A stretch of DNA of 19,523 nucleotides from Pseudomonadota bacterium (GTDB lineage: Bacteria > Pseudomonadota > Alphaproteobacteria > Acetobacterales > Acetobacteraceae). Both the position numbers and the translations under genes were made by a program. Positions 7,308 through 14,348 of the stretch are shown here, piece after piece; position 1 is the first letter of the stretch, and every line of letters starts with the position of its first letter. The stretch spans positions 1-19,523 of the forward strand of contig JAJZVS010000017.1 in NCBI GenBank assembly GCA_021845555.1. Reading direction: 5' to 3'. The notes beneath the pieces are model-generated. The model saw only the letters and a program-made list of their open reading frames with translations, was not told the DNA's origin and searched no databases.

Positions 7308-8120
7308 ATGCGCACCGACCGTCTGCCCAGGCTCGGCCTCGCGCATCTCACCGCGCTCGAAGTTCCGCCGATCGACCTTGTGGGGATTGCCGCGCGCGCG
7401 GGCTTCGCGCTGATCGGCCTGCGCCTGCATCCGGCCCATCCCGGCGGCGTCGCCTATGCGCTTCCGCCGGGCAGCGTGGCGCTGGCGGAGATGCGCCGGC
7501 GCCTGGACGGGGAGGGGGTCGGTGTCCACGACATCGAATTCGTCACCATCGGCCCCGACTTCGCCGCCGCCGCCATCGTTCCGGTGCTGGAGCAGGCCGC
7601 GGCGCTCGGTGCCGCCTGCATCAGCGCCTGCGGCGACGACCCCGATCCCGCGCGTCAGGCCGCCGGCTTCGCCGCGCTGTGCGAGGCGGCCGCCGGCTAC
7701 GGACTCGGGGTCGATCTGGAATGGATGGGCTGGCGCCCGGTCGCCACCCTGGCCGACGCGCTGCGCACCGTGCGCGCCGCCGCCCGGCCGAACGGGGCGA
7801 TCCTGGTCGATGCGCTGCACCTGATCCGCAACGGCGCCGCCCCGACGGATCTGCGCGGCCTCGATCCCGCCCTGATCCGCACCGTGCAGATCTGCGACGC
7901 CGGCGCGACGCCGCCGGCTACGCGCGAGGCAATCATCGCCGAAGCGCGGGGTGGCCGGATGCTCCCCGGCACCGGTACCCTTCCGCTGCGCGACCTGCTG
8001 GACGTGCTGCCGGACCACGCCGTGCTGTCCTGCGAGATCCCGATGGCGAACCCGCCGCCGCCCGACGAACGGGCGAAGCAGGTGTTCGCGGCGACGGCGC
8101 GGCTGTTCGGGAAGGGGTAG
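7308..8120 (+). CDS. Sugar phosphate isomerase/epimerase-like TIM-barrel protein
   Basis: This is a 270-residue protein of the xylose-isomerase-like TIM-barrel (AP endonuclease 2) superfamily. The likely metal-binding acidic residues are in HDIEFVTIGPD (strand 3 region), VDLEWMGWRP, ILVDALHLIRNG and the C-terminal LSCEIPMA, in the order usual for these isomerases. The length fits the group (about 260-290 aa). It starts 5 bp after the lactonase stop, so the two are surely co-transcribed. Its role is probably to isomerise or epimerise a keto-acid or sugar-acid intermediate of the cluster; it is not close enough to hydroxypyruvate isomerase/OtnI for me to claim that activity. Its stop faces a convergent gene only 10 bp away, with no terminator hairpin between. 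Confidence 0.8.
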   Translation: MRTDRLPRLGLAHLTALEVPPIDLVGIAARAGFALIGLRLHPAHPGGVAYALPPGSVALAEMRRRLDGEGVGVHDIEFVTIGPDFAAAAIVPVLEQAAALGAACISACGDDPDPARQAAGFAALCEAAAGYGLGVDLEWMGWRPVATLADALRTVRAAARPNGAILVDALHLIRNGAAPTDLRGLDPALIRTVQICDAGATPPATREAIIAEARGGRMLPGTGTLPLRDLLDVLPDHAVLSCEIPMANPPPPDERAKQVFAATARLFGKG

Positions 8121-8130
8121 CGGACCGGTT

Positions 8131-8766
8131 TCAGACCGCGTCGGCCAGCGGCGGCGGCGCGGCCTCCGGCGGTTCGGTGGCCGACACGTCCTCGCCGGCG
8201 CCGGCGCTGCGGCCGAGCCAGCCGGCCATCCGCTCCGCCCGGGCGAGCGCGGTATCGAGCGCGGCCATGCTGTGCGACAGGTCCTGGGTCTCGTCCGCCT
8301 GCCAGGCGCGCAGCGTCCATAGCCAGACGCCGATCAGCCCCTTCACCCGCAATTCCCCGCGCAGCCCGGAAGTGTCCACCCCCGCGGCCTGCGCCAGCCA
8401 GCGCAGGCTCCGGCGCGAGGCGCAGGCGAGCAGCAGCGCCAGCGGCGGATCGAACGGCAGCGCGCGCAGCAGCGCGAGCACGCCGGCGCGATGCGCCTGC
8501 ATCACGTCCAGCCGCCGCATGACGAGCGCGAACAGCTTGTCCCGCACCGAATCCTCGGCGGGCAGCGCGGCCAGCGCGGCCTGATCGGCCATGCTGCCGA
8601 ACCGCAACAACAGCGCCGTCCGGCCGGAGAAGCGGGCCCGCGCCTGATCGAGCGGCAGGCCGGCACGCCGCGCTGCCTCGGCGATGCTGACGCGCGCCCA
8701 ACCCTGCTCGCCCGCCAGGGCGAAGGCGTGCAGGATCAGGCCGCGATCGAATTCGGTGATGTCCAT
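8131..8766 (-). CDS. COQ9/TetR-like protein
   Basis: The 211-residue protein begins with a TetR-type helix-turn-helix region (ILHAFALAGEQGWARVSI, then AARRAGLPLDQARARFSG, residues 10-47). A helical C-terminal half follows; its segment GLIGVWLWTLRAWQADETQDLSHSM resembles the COQ9 family, whose members have a TetR fold but bind lipids and support ubiquinone hydroxylation. The C-terminal 25 residues are low-complexity and acidic/proline-rich. It is the last gene of the ubiK-ybjN-proC run on the minus strand, 50 bp after proC. The presence of ubiK in the same block makes a ubiquinone link attractive, but a DNA-binding repressor remains possible. No convincing Shine-Dalgarno is seen. Confidence 0.72.
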   Translation of the reverse strand: MDITEFDRGLILHAFALAGEQGWARVSIAEAARRAGLPLDQARARFSGRTALLLRFGSMADQAALAALPAEDSVRDKLFALVMRRLDVMQAHRAGVLALLRALPFDPPLALLLACASRRSLRWLAQAAGVDTSGLRGELRVKGLIGVWLWTLRAWQADETQDLSHSMAALDTALARAERMAGWLGRSAGAGEDVSATEPPEAAPPPLADAV

Positions 8767-8816
8767 GGGGACAATCTAGGCACGCCGCCCCGGTTTGTCA
8801 GCGGCGCGCGGGCCGT

Positions 8817-9623
8817 TCAGCCCGCCAGTTCGCGCGAGCGTTGGGTCGCCGCGGCGATCGCGCGCGACAGCGCCGCCGGCCAGGCGTCGGGCGCCATCAG
8901 CACCTGCAAGGCGCGCTCGGTGGTGCCGGCCGGGCTGGTGACCGCCCGGCGCAGCGCCGCCGCGTCCTCGGTGCTGGCCGCCAGCAGCGCGCCCGATCCG
9001 GCCACCGTCTGCCGCGCCAGCAGGCGGGCGAGATCGGCCGGGATTCCCTGTTCGATCGCCGCCTGCTCCAGCAGTTCCGCCAGCAGGAACACATAGGCCG
9101 GCCCGCTGCCCGAAACCGCGGTCACCGGGTCGAGCAGCGCCTCGTCCGCCACCCAGGCCACCGCGCCGATTGCGCGCAGCAGCGTCTCGCACAGGCCGCG
9201 CTGGGCCGCGCTGACGCCGGCGCCGGCGCAGGCGACGGTGATCCCCTGGCGCACCGCCGCCGGGGTGTTCGGCATCGCACGCACGATCGGCGCCGCCGCG
9301 CCGAGCAGGGCGCGCAGTCCGCCGATGGTGCGCCCGGCCATGATCGACAGCGCGACCGCGCCGGGGAATCGGCCTGCGTACTGCGCCACGGTGGCGGTGG
9401 CGACCTGCGGTTTCACCGCGAAGACGATGGCGGCGGGGGCAAAGCCGGCGGGGATCGCCGCCGCCTCGGCCACCACAAGCAGGTCTGCGCCGGCGAGCGC
9501 CGCGGCCTCCGCCGCCGGATCGACGGCGACCGAGGCGGCGAGGCCCTGTTCGCGCCAGCCGGCCAGCATCGCCCCGCCCATGCGCCCGCAGCCGACCAGC
9601 AGGATGGGCGGGATGGCGGTCAC
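8817..9623 (-). CDS. proC: Pyrroline-5-carboxylate reductase
   Basis: The enzyme performs the last step of proline synthesis, reducing 1-pyrroline-5-carboxylate with NAD(P)H in the cytoplasm. The 268-residue product (E. coli ProC: 269) has the N-terminal dinucleotide motif VGCGRMGGAML, then FAVKPQV, RAMPNTPAAVRQG, VSGSGPAYVFLL and the family signature LRRAVTSPAGTT near the C-terminus. The start is GTG at 9623, overlapping the ybjN stop as GTGA and placing the protein start at MTAIPPILLVGCG as in homologues; an in-frame ATG at 9638 would add five residues. The frame stays open far upstream inside ybjN, so longer calls are spurious. Translation is probably coupled to ybjN. Confidence 0.95.
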   Translation of the reverse strand: MTAIPPILLVGCGRMGGAMLAGWREQGLAASVAVDPAAEAAALAGADLLVVAEAAAIPAGFAPAAIVFAVKPQVATATVAQYAGRFPGAVALSIMAGRTIGGLRALLGAAAPIVRAMPNTPAAVRQGITVACAGAGVSAAQRGLCETLLRAIGAVAWVADEALLDPVTAVSGSGPAYVFLLAELLEQAAIEQGIPADLARLLARQTVAGSGALLAASTEDAAALRRAVTSPAGTTERALQVLMAPDAWPAALSRAIAAATQRSRELAG

Positions 9624-10129
9624 GCCTCGCCCACGCATTCCAGCATCGCCGCGTCCAGCGCGTCGGTCGGCGTCTTGCCGCCCCACAGCACGAACTGGAA
9701 GGCGGGGAAGAAGCGCTCGCATTCGGTGATGGCGATATCGACCATGTCTTCCAGGCTCTCGGCCGAGGCGCCCGGCGCGCCGCGCAGCAGCACCGAATGG
9801 CGGAACACCGGCATGCCCTCGTCCGGGTCCATGCCGAAATGGCCGATCCACAGCCGCTCGTTGGCGAGCGCCAGCAGTTCATAGAGCGCCCCGCGGCGCT
9901 TCGGCGGCACCTTCAGGTCGAAGGCGCAGGTGAAGTGCATGGCGCTGATCTCGTGCGACCAGTTGAAATAGAGGCCGTAGTCGCACCAGCGGCCGGGCGC
10001 CTCGGCCGCCATTTCGGCGTCGTTGCGCCGTTCGAACGCCCATTCGTTGGCGCCGATGATCTGTTCCAGAACATCGAGCGGATTGGCCGCCGAGTCCGGT
10101 TCCGCGAAGGATTGGTTCGTGGCGGGCAT
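9620..10129 (-). CDS. YbjN domain-containing protein
   Basis: The 169-residue protein matches the alphaproteobacterial YbjN-domain (type III secretion chaperone-like fold) family that is commonly found next to proC. Visible features are LDVLEQIIGANEWAFERRNDAEM near the start, YGLYFNWSHEISAMHFTCAFDLKVP in the centre, YELLALANERLWIGHFGMDPDEG and a C-terminal FFPAFQFVLWGGKTP. YbjN proteins are linked to stress and motility phenotypes in enterobacteria, but no biochemical function is established. The ATG at 10129 has GGGAG 7 nt upstream. The stop overlaps the proC GTG start. No membrane segments or signal peptide are seen, so it is probably cytosolic. Confidence 0.88.
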   Translation of the reverse strand: MPATNQSFAEPDSAANPLDVLEQIIGANEWAFERRNDAEMAAEAPGRWCDYGLYFNWSHEISAMHFTCAFDLKVPPKRRGALYELLALANERLWIGHFGMDPDEGMPVFRHSVLLRGAPGASAESLEDMVDIAITECERFFPAFQFVLWGGKTPTDALDAAMLECVGEA

Positions 10130-10273
10130 TTCAGGTCTCCCGTCTGGAGGAAGGCCGGCGCAGGCGCAGCAGGCGGTCGAGGGCGACTCGGGCGAGGTCT
10201 TGGCCGGAAAGCCACGCCAACACCCTAGCGATCGGTCTTGCCGCGCCGCAAGAGCGACGACGGTCCGGCAGGT

Positions 10274-10303
10274 CCCAATCTTTCGCAGATGCGAAAGATT
10301 GGG
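10274..10303. repeat. Perfect 14-bp inverted repeat between ubiK and ybjN
   Basis: CCCAATCTTTCGCA at 10274-10287 and its exact complement at 10290-10303 are separated by only two bases. It lies in the 194-bp gap between two minus-strand genes, downstream of ubiK. It is AT-richer than its surroundings. No T-run follows on either strand, so it is either a T-less transcription barrier, an mRNA processing site, an operator, or a dispersed palindrome. Confidence 0.7.
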
Positions 10304-10323
10304 GGCCGGGTTGCCGTGCCCGA

Positions 10324-10647
10324 TCAGGGGGCAGCTTCGGGTTCGGCACCGGCGTCCCGCGCGTCCGTCGGGCTTTCGAGTGCCGCCACGCGGTGCTCCA
10401 GCGCGGCAAGCCGCGCCGCGGTGCGGGCAAGTTCCTCGCTCGCCGCCGTCTGTGCCTCGCGCGCCTTGGTCGCCAGTTCCTGCATCGCGTCGAACTCGTC
10501 GCGGCGCACGAGGTCCAGCCGGCGCAGCGTGTCGTCGATGCGGGCGCGCATGATCGCCTCCGCCTCGTCGCGCAGCCCCGCGAGGGCGGAGATCGCGCCG
10601 CCGGCCACGCCGGCCAGGTCGTCGAACAGTTTTGGCCGGTCGCTCAT
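10324..10647 (-). CDS. ubiK: UbiK/BMFP-domain accessory factor
   Basis: The 107-residue protein fits the YqiC/UbiK membrane-fusogenic (BMFP) family, an accessory factor of aerobic ubiquinone biosynthesis that acts at the membrane with UbiJ. The N-terminal FDDLAGVAGGAISALAGLRDEAE is the amphipathic helix. VRRDEFDAMQELATKARE (about residues 47-64) is the core signature, followed by a heptad-rich coiled coil to about residue 91. The acidic Ala/Pro tail is typical. AAGGA stands 9 nt before the ATG. It is divergent from hldD across a 111-bp intergenic region and is the first gene of the minus-strand block ending in the COQ9-like gene, supporting a quinone connection. Confidence 0.88.
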   Translation of the reverse strand: MSDRPKLFDDLAGVAGGAISALAGLRDEAEAIMRARIDDTLRRLDLVRRDEFDAMQELATKAREAQTAASEELARTAARLAALEHRVAALESPTDARDAGAEPEAAP

Positions 10648-10721
10648 GTCGCATGGTCCTTGTTCAAGGGGATCCGGGGTTGAAGGGGATCCGGCCGTCC
10701 GGTGCCCCGCATCGGGCCCCC

Positions 10722-10750
10722 TGCCGCGGCGGCGCGGATGCCTCTATAAG
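10722..10750 (+). promoter_or_regulatory. Candidate hldD promoter giving a near-leaderless transcript
   Basis: TATAAG at 10745-10750 is a good -10 match (5 of 6) in a very GC-rich background. The segment 17 bp upstream, CTGCCG, is a poor -35. Transcription would begin about 10757-10759, at the hldD ATG (10759). No Shine-Dalgarno precedes that ATG, which agrees with leaderless translation. Upstream, AAGGGGATCCGG is directly repeated at 10666-10677 and 10684-10695. Confidence 0.45.
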
Positions 10751-10758
10751 CCCGCGCC

Positions 10759-11739
10759 ATGATTATGGTGACGGGTGGGGCCGGTTTCATCGGCTCGAAT
10801 CTGCAGGCCGCGCTGGCGCGGCGAGGGATCGAGACGGTCGTGGTGGACTGGCTCGGCACGGAAGGCAAGTGGCGCAACCTTGCGCGCCACGCGCCGTCCC
10901 GGCTGCTCGCGCCCGAGGCGCTGGACGATTTTCTTGCCGCCCACCCGCCGCTGGAGATGATCTTCCACCTCGGCGCGATCAGCGAGACCACCGCCACCGA
11001 CGGCGACCGCGCCTGGGCCACGAACGTGGAACTGCCGCTGCGCCTGTGGGACTGGTGCGCCGCCCGGGGCACCCGCCTGATCTATGCGTCCTCCGCCGCG
11101 ACCTATGGCGACGGCGCGGCGGGGTTCGAGGACGACGCGCGGCCGGAGGCGCTGGCGGCGCTGCGCCCGCTCAATCTGTACGGCTGGACCAAGCAGGCGT
11201 TCGACCAGGAGGTGGCGCGCCGTCTGGCCGCCGGGGCGCCGCGTCCGCCGCAGTGGGCGGGGCTCAAGTTCTTCAACGTCTATGGCCCGAACGAGTACCA
11301 CAAGGGGCCGATGATCTCGGTGGTGAAGGTCAAGCACGACGAGCTCAGGGCCGGCCTCGCCCCGCGGCTGTTCCGTTCCGATCGGCCGGGCCTGGCGGAC
11401 GGGGCGCAGGCGCGCGACTTCATCTGGGTGGGGGATGTCGTCGATGTCATGCTTTGGCTCATGGACACGCCGGCGGTGAATGGGCTGTTCAACCTCGGCA
11501 CCGGGCGGGCGCGCAGCTATCTCGATCTCGCGCACGCGGTGTGCGACGCCGCCGGGGCGCCGCGGCGGGTGGAGTTCATCGACATGCCGGCGAAGCTGCG
11601 CGGCCAGTACCAGTCCTTCACCGAGGCGCGCATGGAACGGCTGCGCGCCGCCGGCTACGCCGGACAGTTCACGCCGTTGGAAGAAGGCATCCGCCGCTAT
11701 GTGCAGGACTATCTGATGCAAGCCGATCCGTTCGCATGA
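10759..11739 (+). CDS. hldD: ADP-L-glycero-D-manno-heptose 6-epimerase
   Basis: The enzyme makes ADP-L-glycero-D-manno-heptose for the LPS inner core, in the cytoplasm with bound NADP. The 326-residue product shows the Rossmann motif VTGGAGFIGSN (residues 4-14), IFHLGAISETT, the YASSAATYG strand, the catalytic YGWTKQ (YxxxK) and the family-specific FFNVYGPNEYHKGPMISVV. QARDFIWVGDVVDV and the C-terminal YQSFTEARMERLRAAGY are also as in HldD. The start is the first ATG (MIMVTGGAGF); an ATG two codons later would also work. The stop overlaps the lgt start as ATGA. It opens an envelope operon, and no other heptose genes are in view. Confidence 0.95.
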   Translation: MIMVTGGAGFIGSNLQAALARRGIETVVVDWLGTEGKWRNLARHAPSRLLAPEALDDFLAAHPPLEMIFHLGAISETTATDGDRAWATNVELPLRLWDWCAARGTRLIYASSAATYGDGAAGFEDDARPEALAALRPLNLYGWTKQAFDQEVARRLAAGAPRPPQWAGLKFFNVYGPNEYHKGPMISVVKVKHDELRAGLAPRLFRSDRPGLADGAQARDFIWVGDVVDVMLWLMDTPAVNGLFNLGTGRARSYLDLAHAVCDAAGAPRRVEFIDMPAKLRGQYQSFTEARMERLRAAGYAGQFTPLEEGIRRYVQDYLMQADPFA

Positions 11740-12578
11740 GCGTCCCGTTCGTCTATCCCGGCTTCGATCCGGTCGCGATCCACCTCGGTCCGATCTCGAT
11801 CCGCTGGTACGCGCTCGCCTATATCACTGGCCTGGTGCTCGGCTGGCGGCTGGCGCGGCATCTGGTGCGGCGCTTCCCCGTCGTGGCGACGGTGGAGCAG
11901 GTGGACGATTTCCTCACCTGGGCGACGCTCGGCGTGGTGCTCGGCGGGCGGCTCGGCTACGTGCTGTTCTACCAGCCGGCGCTCTACTTCGCGCATCCGT
12001 TGCTGATCCCGGCGGTGTGGGACGGCGGCATGAGTTTCCACGGCGGGGCGATCGGCGTCGCGCTGGCGATCTGGTGGTTCTGCCGTCAGAACAAGATCCC
12101 GATCCTCGGGTTCGCCGACCGGGTCGCCACCTGCGTGCCGATCGGCCTCGGCCTCGGGCGGGTGGCGAATTTCATCAACGGCGAGCTGTGGGGCCGCGTG
12201 GTGGAGGGCTGCACCGCCGCGCATTGCTGGCTGCCGGTGGCGATCATCTACCCCGAGGCCGGGCCGCTGCCGCGCTACCCGTCGGAACTGATCGAGGCGA
12301 GCCTGGAAGGCGTGGTCCTGTTCGCGGTGATGATCGCGCTGGCGCAGAGCGACCGGCTGCGCGCCCGGTTCGGCGCGCTCACCGGGGTTTTCGTCGTCGG
12401 CTACGGGATCTGCCGGATCGTCAGCGAGAGTTTCCGCCAGCCCGATCCGTTCCTGGGCTATCTGGCGGGCGGGCTGACGATGGGGCAGATCCTGTCGATC
12501 CCGATGCTGGTGATCGGCGCCGGGCTGCTGTGGTATGCGCTGCGCCGCCCGCCGGCGGTGCCGGTGCCGGGCCGGTAG
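11736..12578 (+). CDS. lgt: Phosphatidylglycerol-prolipoprotein diacylglyceryl transferase
   Basis: Lgt transfers diacylglycerol from phosphatidylglycerol to the lipobox cysteine of prolipoproteins, the first step of lipoprotein maturation, in the inner membrane. The 280-residue protein has about seven hydrophobic segments. It shows IRWYALAYITGLVLGW (TM1), GGRLGYVLFY, the conserved MSFHGGAIG and the Lgt signature GLGLGRVANFINGELWGR, then YPSELIEASLEG, GVFVVGYGICRIVSESFRQPD and a final TM. The start overlaps the hldD stop as ATGA, so the two are translationally coupled. A lipoprotein gene three genes downstream is a natural client. Confidence 0.96.
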   Translation: MSVPFVYPGFDPVAIHLGPISIRWYALAYITGLVLGWRLARHLVRRFPVVATVEQVDDFLTWATLGVVLGGRLGYVLFYQPALYFAHPLLIPAVWDGGMSFHGGAIGVALAIWWFCRQNKIPILGFADRVATCVPIGLGLGRVANFINGELWGRVVEGCTAAHCWLPVAIIYPEAGPLPRYPSELIEASLEGVVLFAVMIALAQSDRLRARFGALTGVFVVGYGICRIVSESFRQPDPFLGYLAGGLTMGQILSIPMLVIGAGLLWYALRRPPAVPVPGR

Positions 12579-12598
12579 GGTTGGGCCGGTAAGGTTGG
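12571..12598. repeat. 14-bp tandem duplication at the lgt/midA junction
   Basis: GCCGGTAGGGTTGG (12571-12584) is followed at once by GCCGGTAAGGTTGG (12585-12598), 13 of 14 bases identical. Copy 1 contains the lgt stop TAG; copy 2 supplies the TTG proposed as the midA start. It sets the spacing between the two genes. Confidence 0.9.
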
Positions 12599-13584
12599 AA
12601 CGGCTCGATCATTTCATGGGCCGCGCCAATGCGGCCTACTACGCCACCCACGATCCGTTCGCCGATTTCACCACCGCGCCCGAGATCGCCCAGGCGTTCG
12701 GCGAGATCCTCGGCCTGTGGGCGGCGGTGACGTGGGAGCAGCTCGGCCGCCCGGCGCCGGTGCTGCTGGCCGAGGCCGGGCCGGGGCGCGGCACCCTGAT
12801 GGCGGATGCGCTGCGCGCGATCACCCGCGCGGCGCCCGCCTTCCGGGCCGCGCTGTCGCTGCATCTGATCGAGACCTCGCCCCGGCTGCGCGCGCTCCAG
12901 GCGGCGGCGCTGCCGGCGGGGACGGTCTGGCACGCGCGGCTGGACACGCTGCCCGACGCGCCGCTGATCCTGCTGGCGAACGAGTTCCTGGACGCGCTGC
13001 CGATCCGCCAGTTCGTCTACCGCGGCGGGGGCTGGACCGAGCGCTTCGTCGCCGATGGCGCCTTCGTGGAACGCCCGGCCGAACCGCCCGCGACGATCGC
13101 CTCTCTTGCGAGCGGGAGAGGTGAAATCGTGGTCGAGCTCTGCGAACCGGCGCGGGCGTTCGTGACCGCGCTGGCGGGGCGGCTGGCCGCGCGGCCGGGG
13201 GCCGCTTTGCTGCTGGATTACGGGCCGGCGGAACCCGCGACCGGCGACAGCCTGCAGGCCCTGCGCGGCGGCATCCCGGCCGATCCCCTGGCCGATCCGG
13301 GGGAAGCCGACCTGACTGCGCATGTCGATTTCCCCGCCCTGGCGGCGCTCGCGCGCGCCGCGGGCGCGGCGGTGCACGGGCCGCTGCCGCAGGGGGCGCT
13401 GCTCACCCGGCTCGGGCTGTTCCAGCGCACCGACCGGCTGGCGCGCGGCCAGCCGCCGGCCCGGGCGATGGCGCTGGTCGCGGCGGCGCGGCGGCTTGCC
13501 GAACCGGTCAGGATGGGCCGGCTGGTCAAGGCGCTCGCCCTGTGCCACCCCGCTTGTCCCACCCCGGCCGGATTCGAGGCATGA
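12595..13584 (+). CDS. SAM-dependent methyltransferase, MidA/NDUFAF7 family
   Basis: This is a class I SAM methyltransferase of the MidA family, whose mitochondrial member NDUFAF7 dimethylates an arginine of complex I. The 329-residue protein shows DFTTAPEIAQAFGEILG (about 21-37), SAM motif I AEAGPGRGTLMADALR (60-75), LIETSPRLRALQ, ANEFLDALPIRQF, LLLDYG, GDSLQALRGG and the C-terminal LTRLGLFQRTDRL. The start is uncertain: TTG at 12595 gives MERLDHFMGRANAAYY, matching the usual beginning of the fold; ATG 12616 is the alternative, and ATG 12535 would overlap lgt by 44 bp. The segment ASLASGRGE near residues 168-176 is encoded by a palindromic repeat that interrupts an otherwise normal sequence. 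The stop overlaps pgeF. Confidence 0.88.
   Translation: MERLDHFMGRANAAYYATHDPFADFTTAPEIAQAFGEILGLWAAVTWEQLGRPAPVLLAEAGPGRGTLMADALRAITRAAPAFRAALSLHLIETSPRLRALQAAALPAGTVWHARLDTLPDAPLILLANEFLDALPIRQFVYRGGGWTERFVADGAFVERPAEPPATIASLASGRGEIVVELCEPARAFVTALAGRLAARPGAALLLDYGPAEPATGDSLQALRGGIPADPLADPGEADLTAHVDFPALAALARAAGAAVHGPLPQGALLTRLGLFQRTDRLARGQPPARAMALVAAARRLAEPVRMGRLVKALALCHPACPTPAGFEA
13100..13123. repeat. Palindromic repeat copy inside midA
   Basis: CCTCTCTTGCGAGCGGGAGAGG plus TGA downstream shares the 14-base AGCGGGAGAGGTGA exactly with the right arm of the hairpin at 3054-3082. The left arm matches less well. It forms an imperfect hairpin and is read in frame as ASLASGRGE within the methyltransferase. 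Confidence 0.65.
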
Positions 13585-14348
13585 TGCCAGACCCGCTGCG
13601 TTCGCCGCTGCTGCCCGTCGCGCACGGGTTCTTCACCCGCCGGGGCGGTGTCTCCACCGGTCCCTACGCCGCGCTGAATTGCAGCCTGTCGGGCCAGGAC
13701 GCGCCAGAGGCGGTGGCCGAGAACCGCGCCCGCGCCGCCCGCGCCCTGGGGGCCGCGCCCGAGGCGCTGGTCGGGCTGACCCAGGTGCATGGCGTCGCGG
13801 TGGCGCGGGTCCGGACGCCCTGGGCGGCCGGCGCCGGCCCGGCGGCCGATGCGATGGTGACGGACCGGCCGGGCGTCGCGCTCGGCATCATCACCGCCGA
13901 TTGCGCGCCGGTTCTGCTGGCCGATGCCGAGGCCGGAGTGATCGGCGCGGCCCATGCCGGCTGGCGCGGCGCCGCTTCGGGGGTGATCGAGGCGACGGTG
14001 GCGGCGATGGAGGCGCTCGGCGCAGCGCGCGGGCGCATCGCCGGTGCCGTGGGTCCCTGCATCGGCCAGGCCTCGTACGAGGTCGGCGAGGACCTGCGTG
14101 CCGCCGTTCTGGCGGCCGGGACCGATGGCGCGCGTTTCCTGGCCCCGGGGCGGCGGGAGGGGCGCTGGCAGTTCGACCTCTCCGGCTATTGCGCGGCGCG
14201 GCTGGCGGCGGCCGGTATCGGCCGGATCGACGTCGTGGCCGCGGATACCGCGGGTGACGAGGCCCGCTTCTTCAGCCATCGGCGCCGCACCTTGGCCGGC
14301 GGCGGGCCGATCGGGCACCAGATTTCGATGATTGCGATGATCGGCTGA
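13581..14348 (+). CDS. pgeF: Peptidoglycan editing factor PgeF (laccase-domain, YfiH family)
   Basis: PgeF (YfiH, older name multicopper polyphenol oxidase) removes wrongly incorporated L-Ser from the UDP-MurNAc dipeptide precursor, in the cytoplasm. Other members act as purine nucleoside phosphorylases. The 255-residue protein carries the zinc/catalytic set His70 (TQVHG), Cys108 (TADCAPVLL) and His125 (AHAGWRG), plus FFTRRGGVS near the start, GPCIGQASYEVG and the terminal FFSHRR. ATG 13581 and ATG 13584 are adjacent; GAGG at 13575-13578 fits the second slightly better. The start overlaps the midA stop, and the next gene starts on the last base of the pgeF stop (TGATG). Confidence 0.93.
   Translation: MMPDPLRSPLLPVAHGFFTRRGGVSTGPYAALNCSLSGQDAPEAVAENRARAARALGAAPEALVGLTQVHGVAVARVRTPWAAGAGPAADAMVTDRPGVALGIITADCAPVLLADAEAGVIGAAHAGWRGAASGVIEATVAAMEALGAARGRIAGAVGPCIGQASYEVGEDLRAAVLAAGTDGARFLAPGRREGRWQFDLSGYCAARLAAAGIGRIDVVAADTAGDEARFFSHRRRTLAGGGPIGHQISMIAMIG

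Noticed and set aside
8121..8130. Bidirectional terminator between the convergent isomerase and COQ9-like genes
   Set aside because: The gap is only 10 bp with no inverted repeat.
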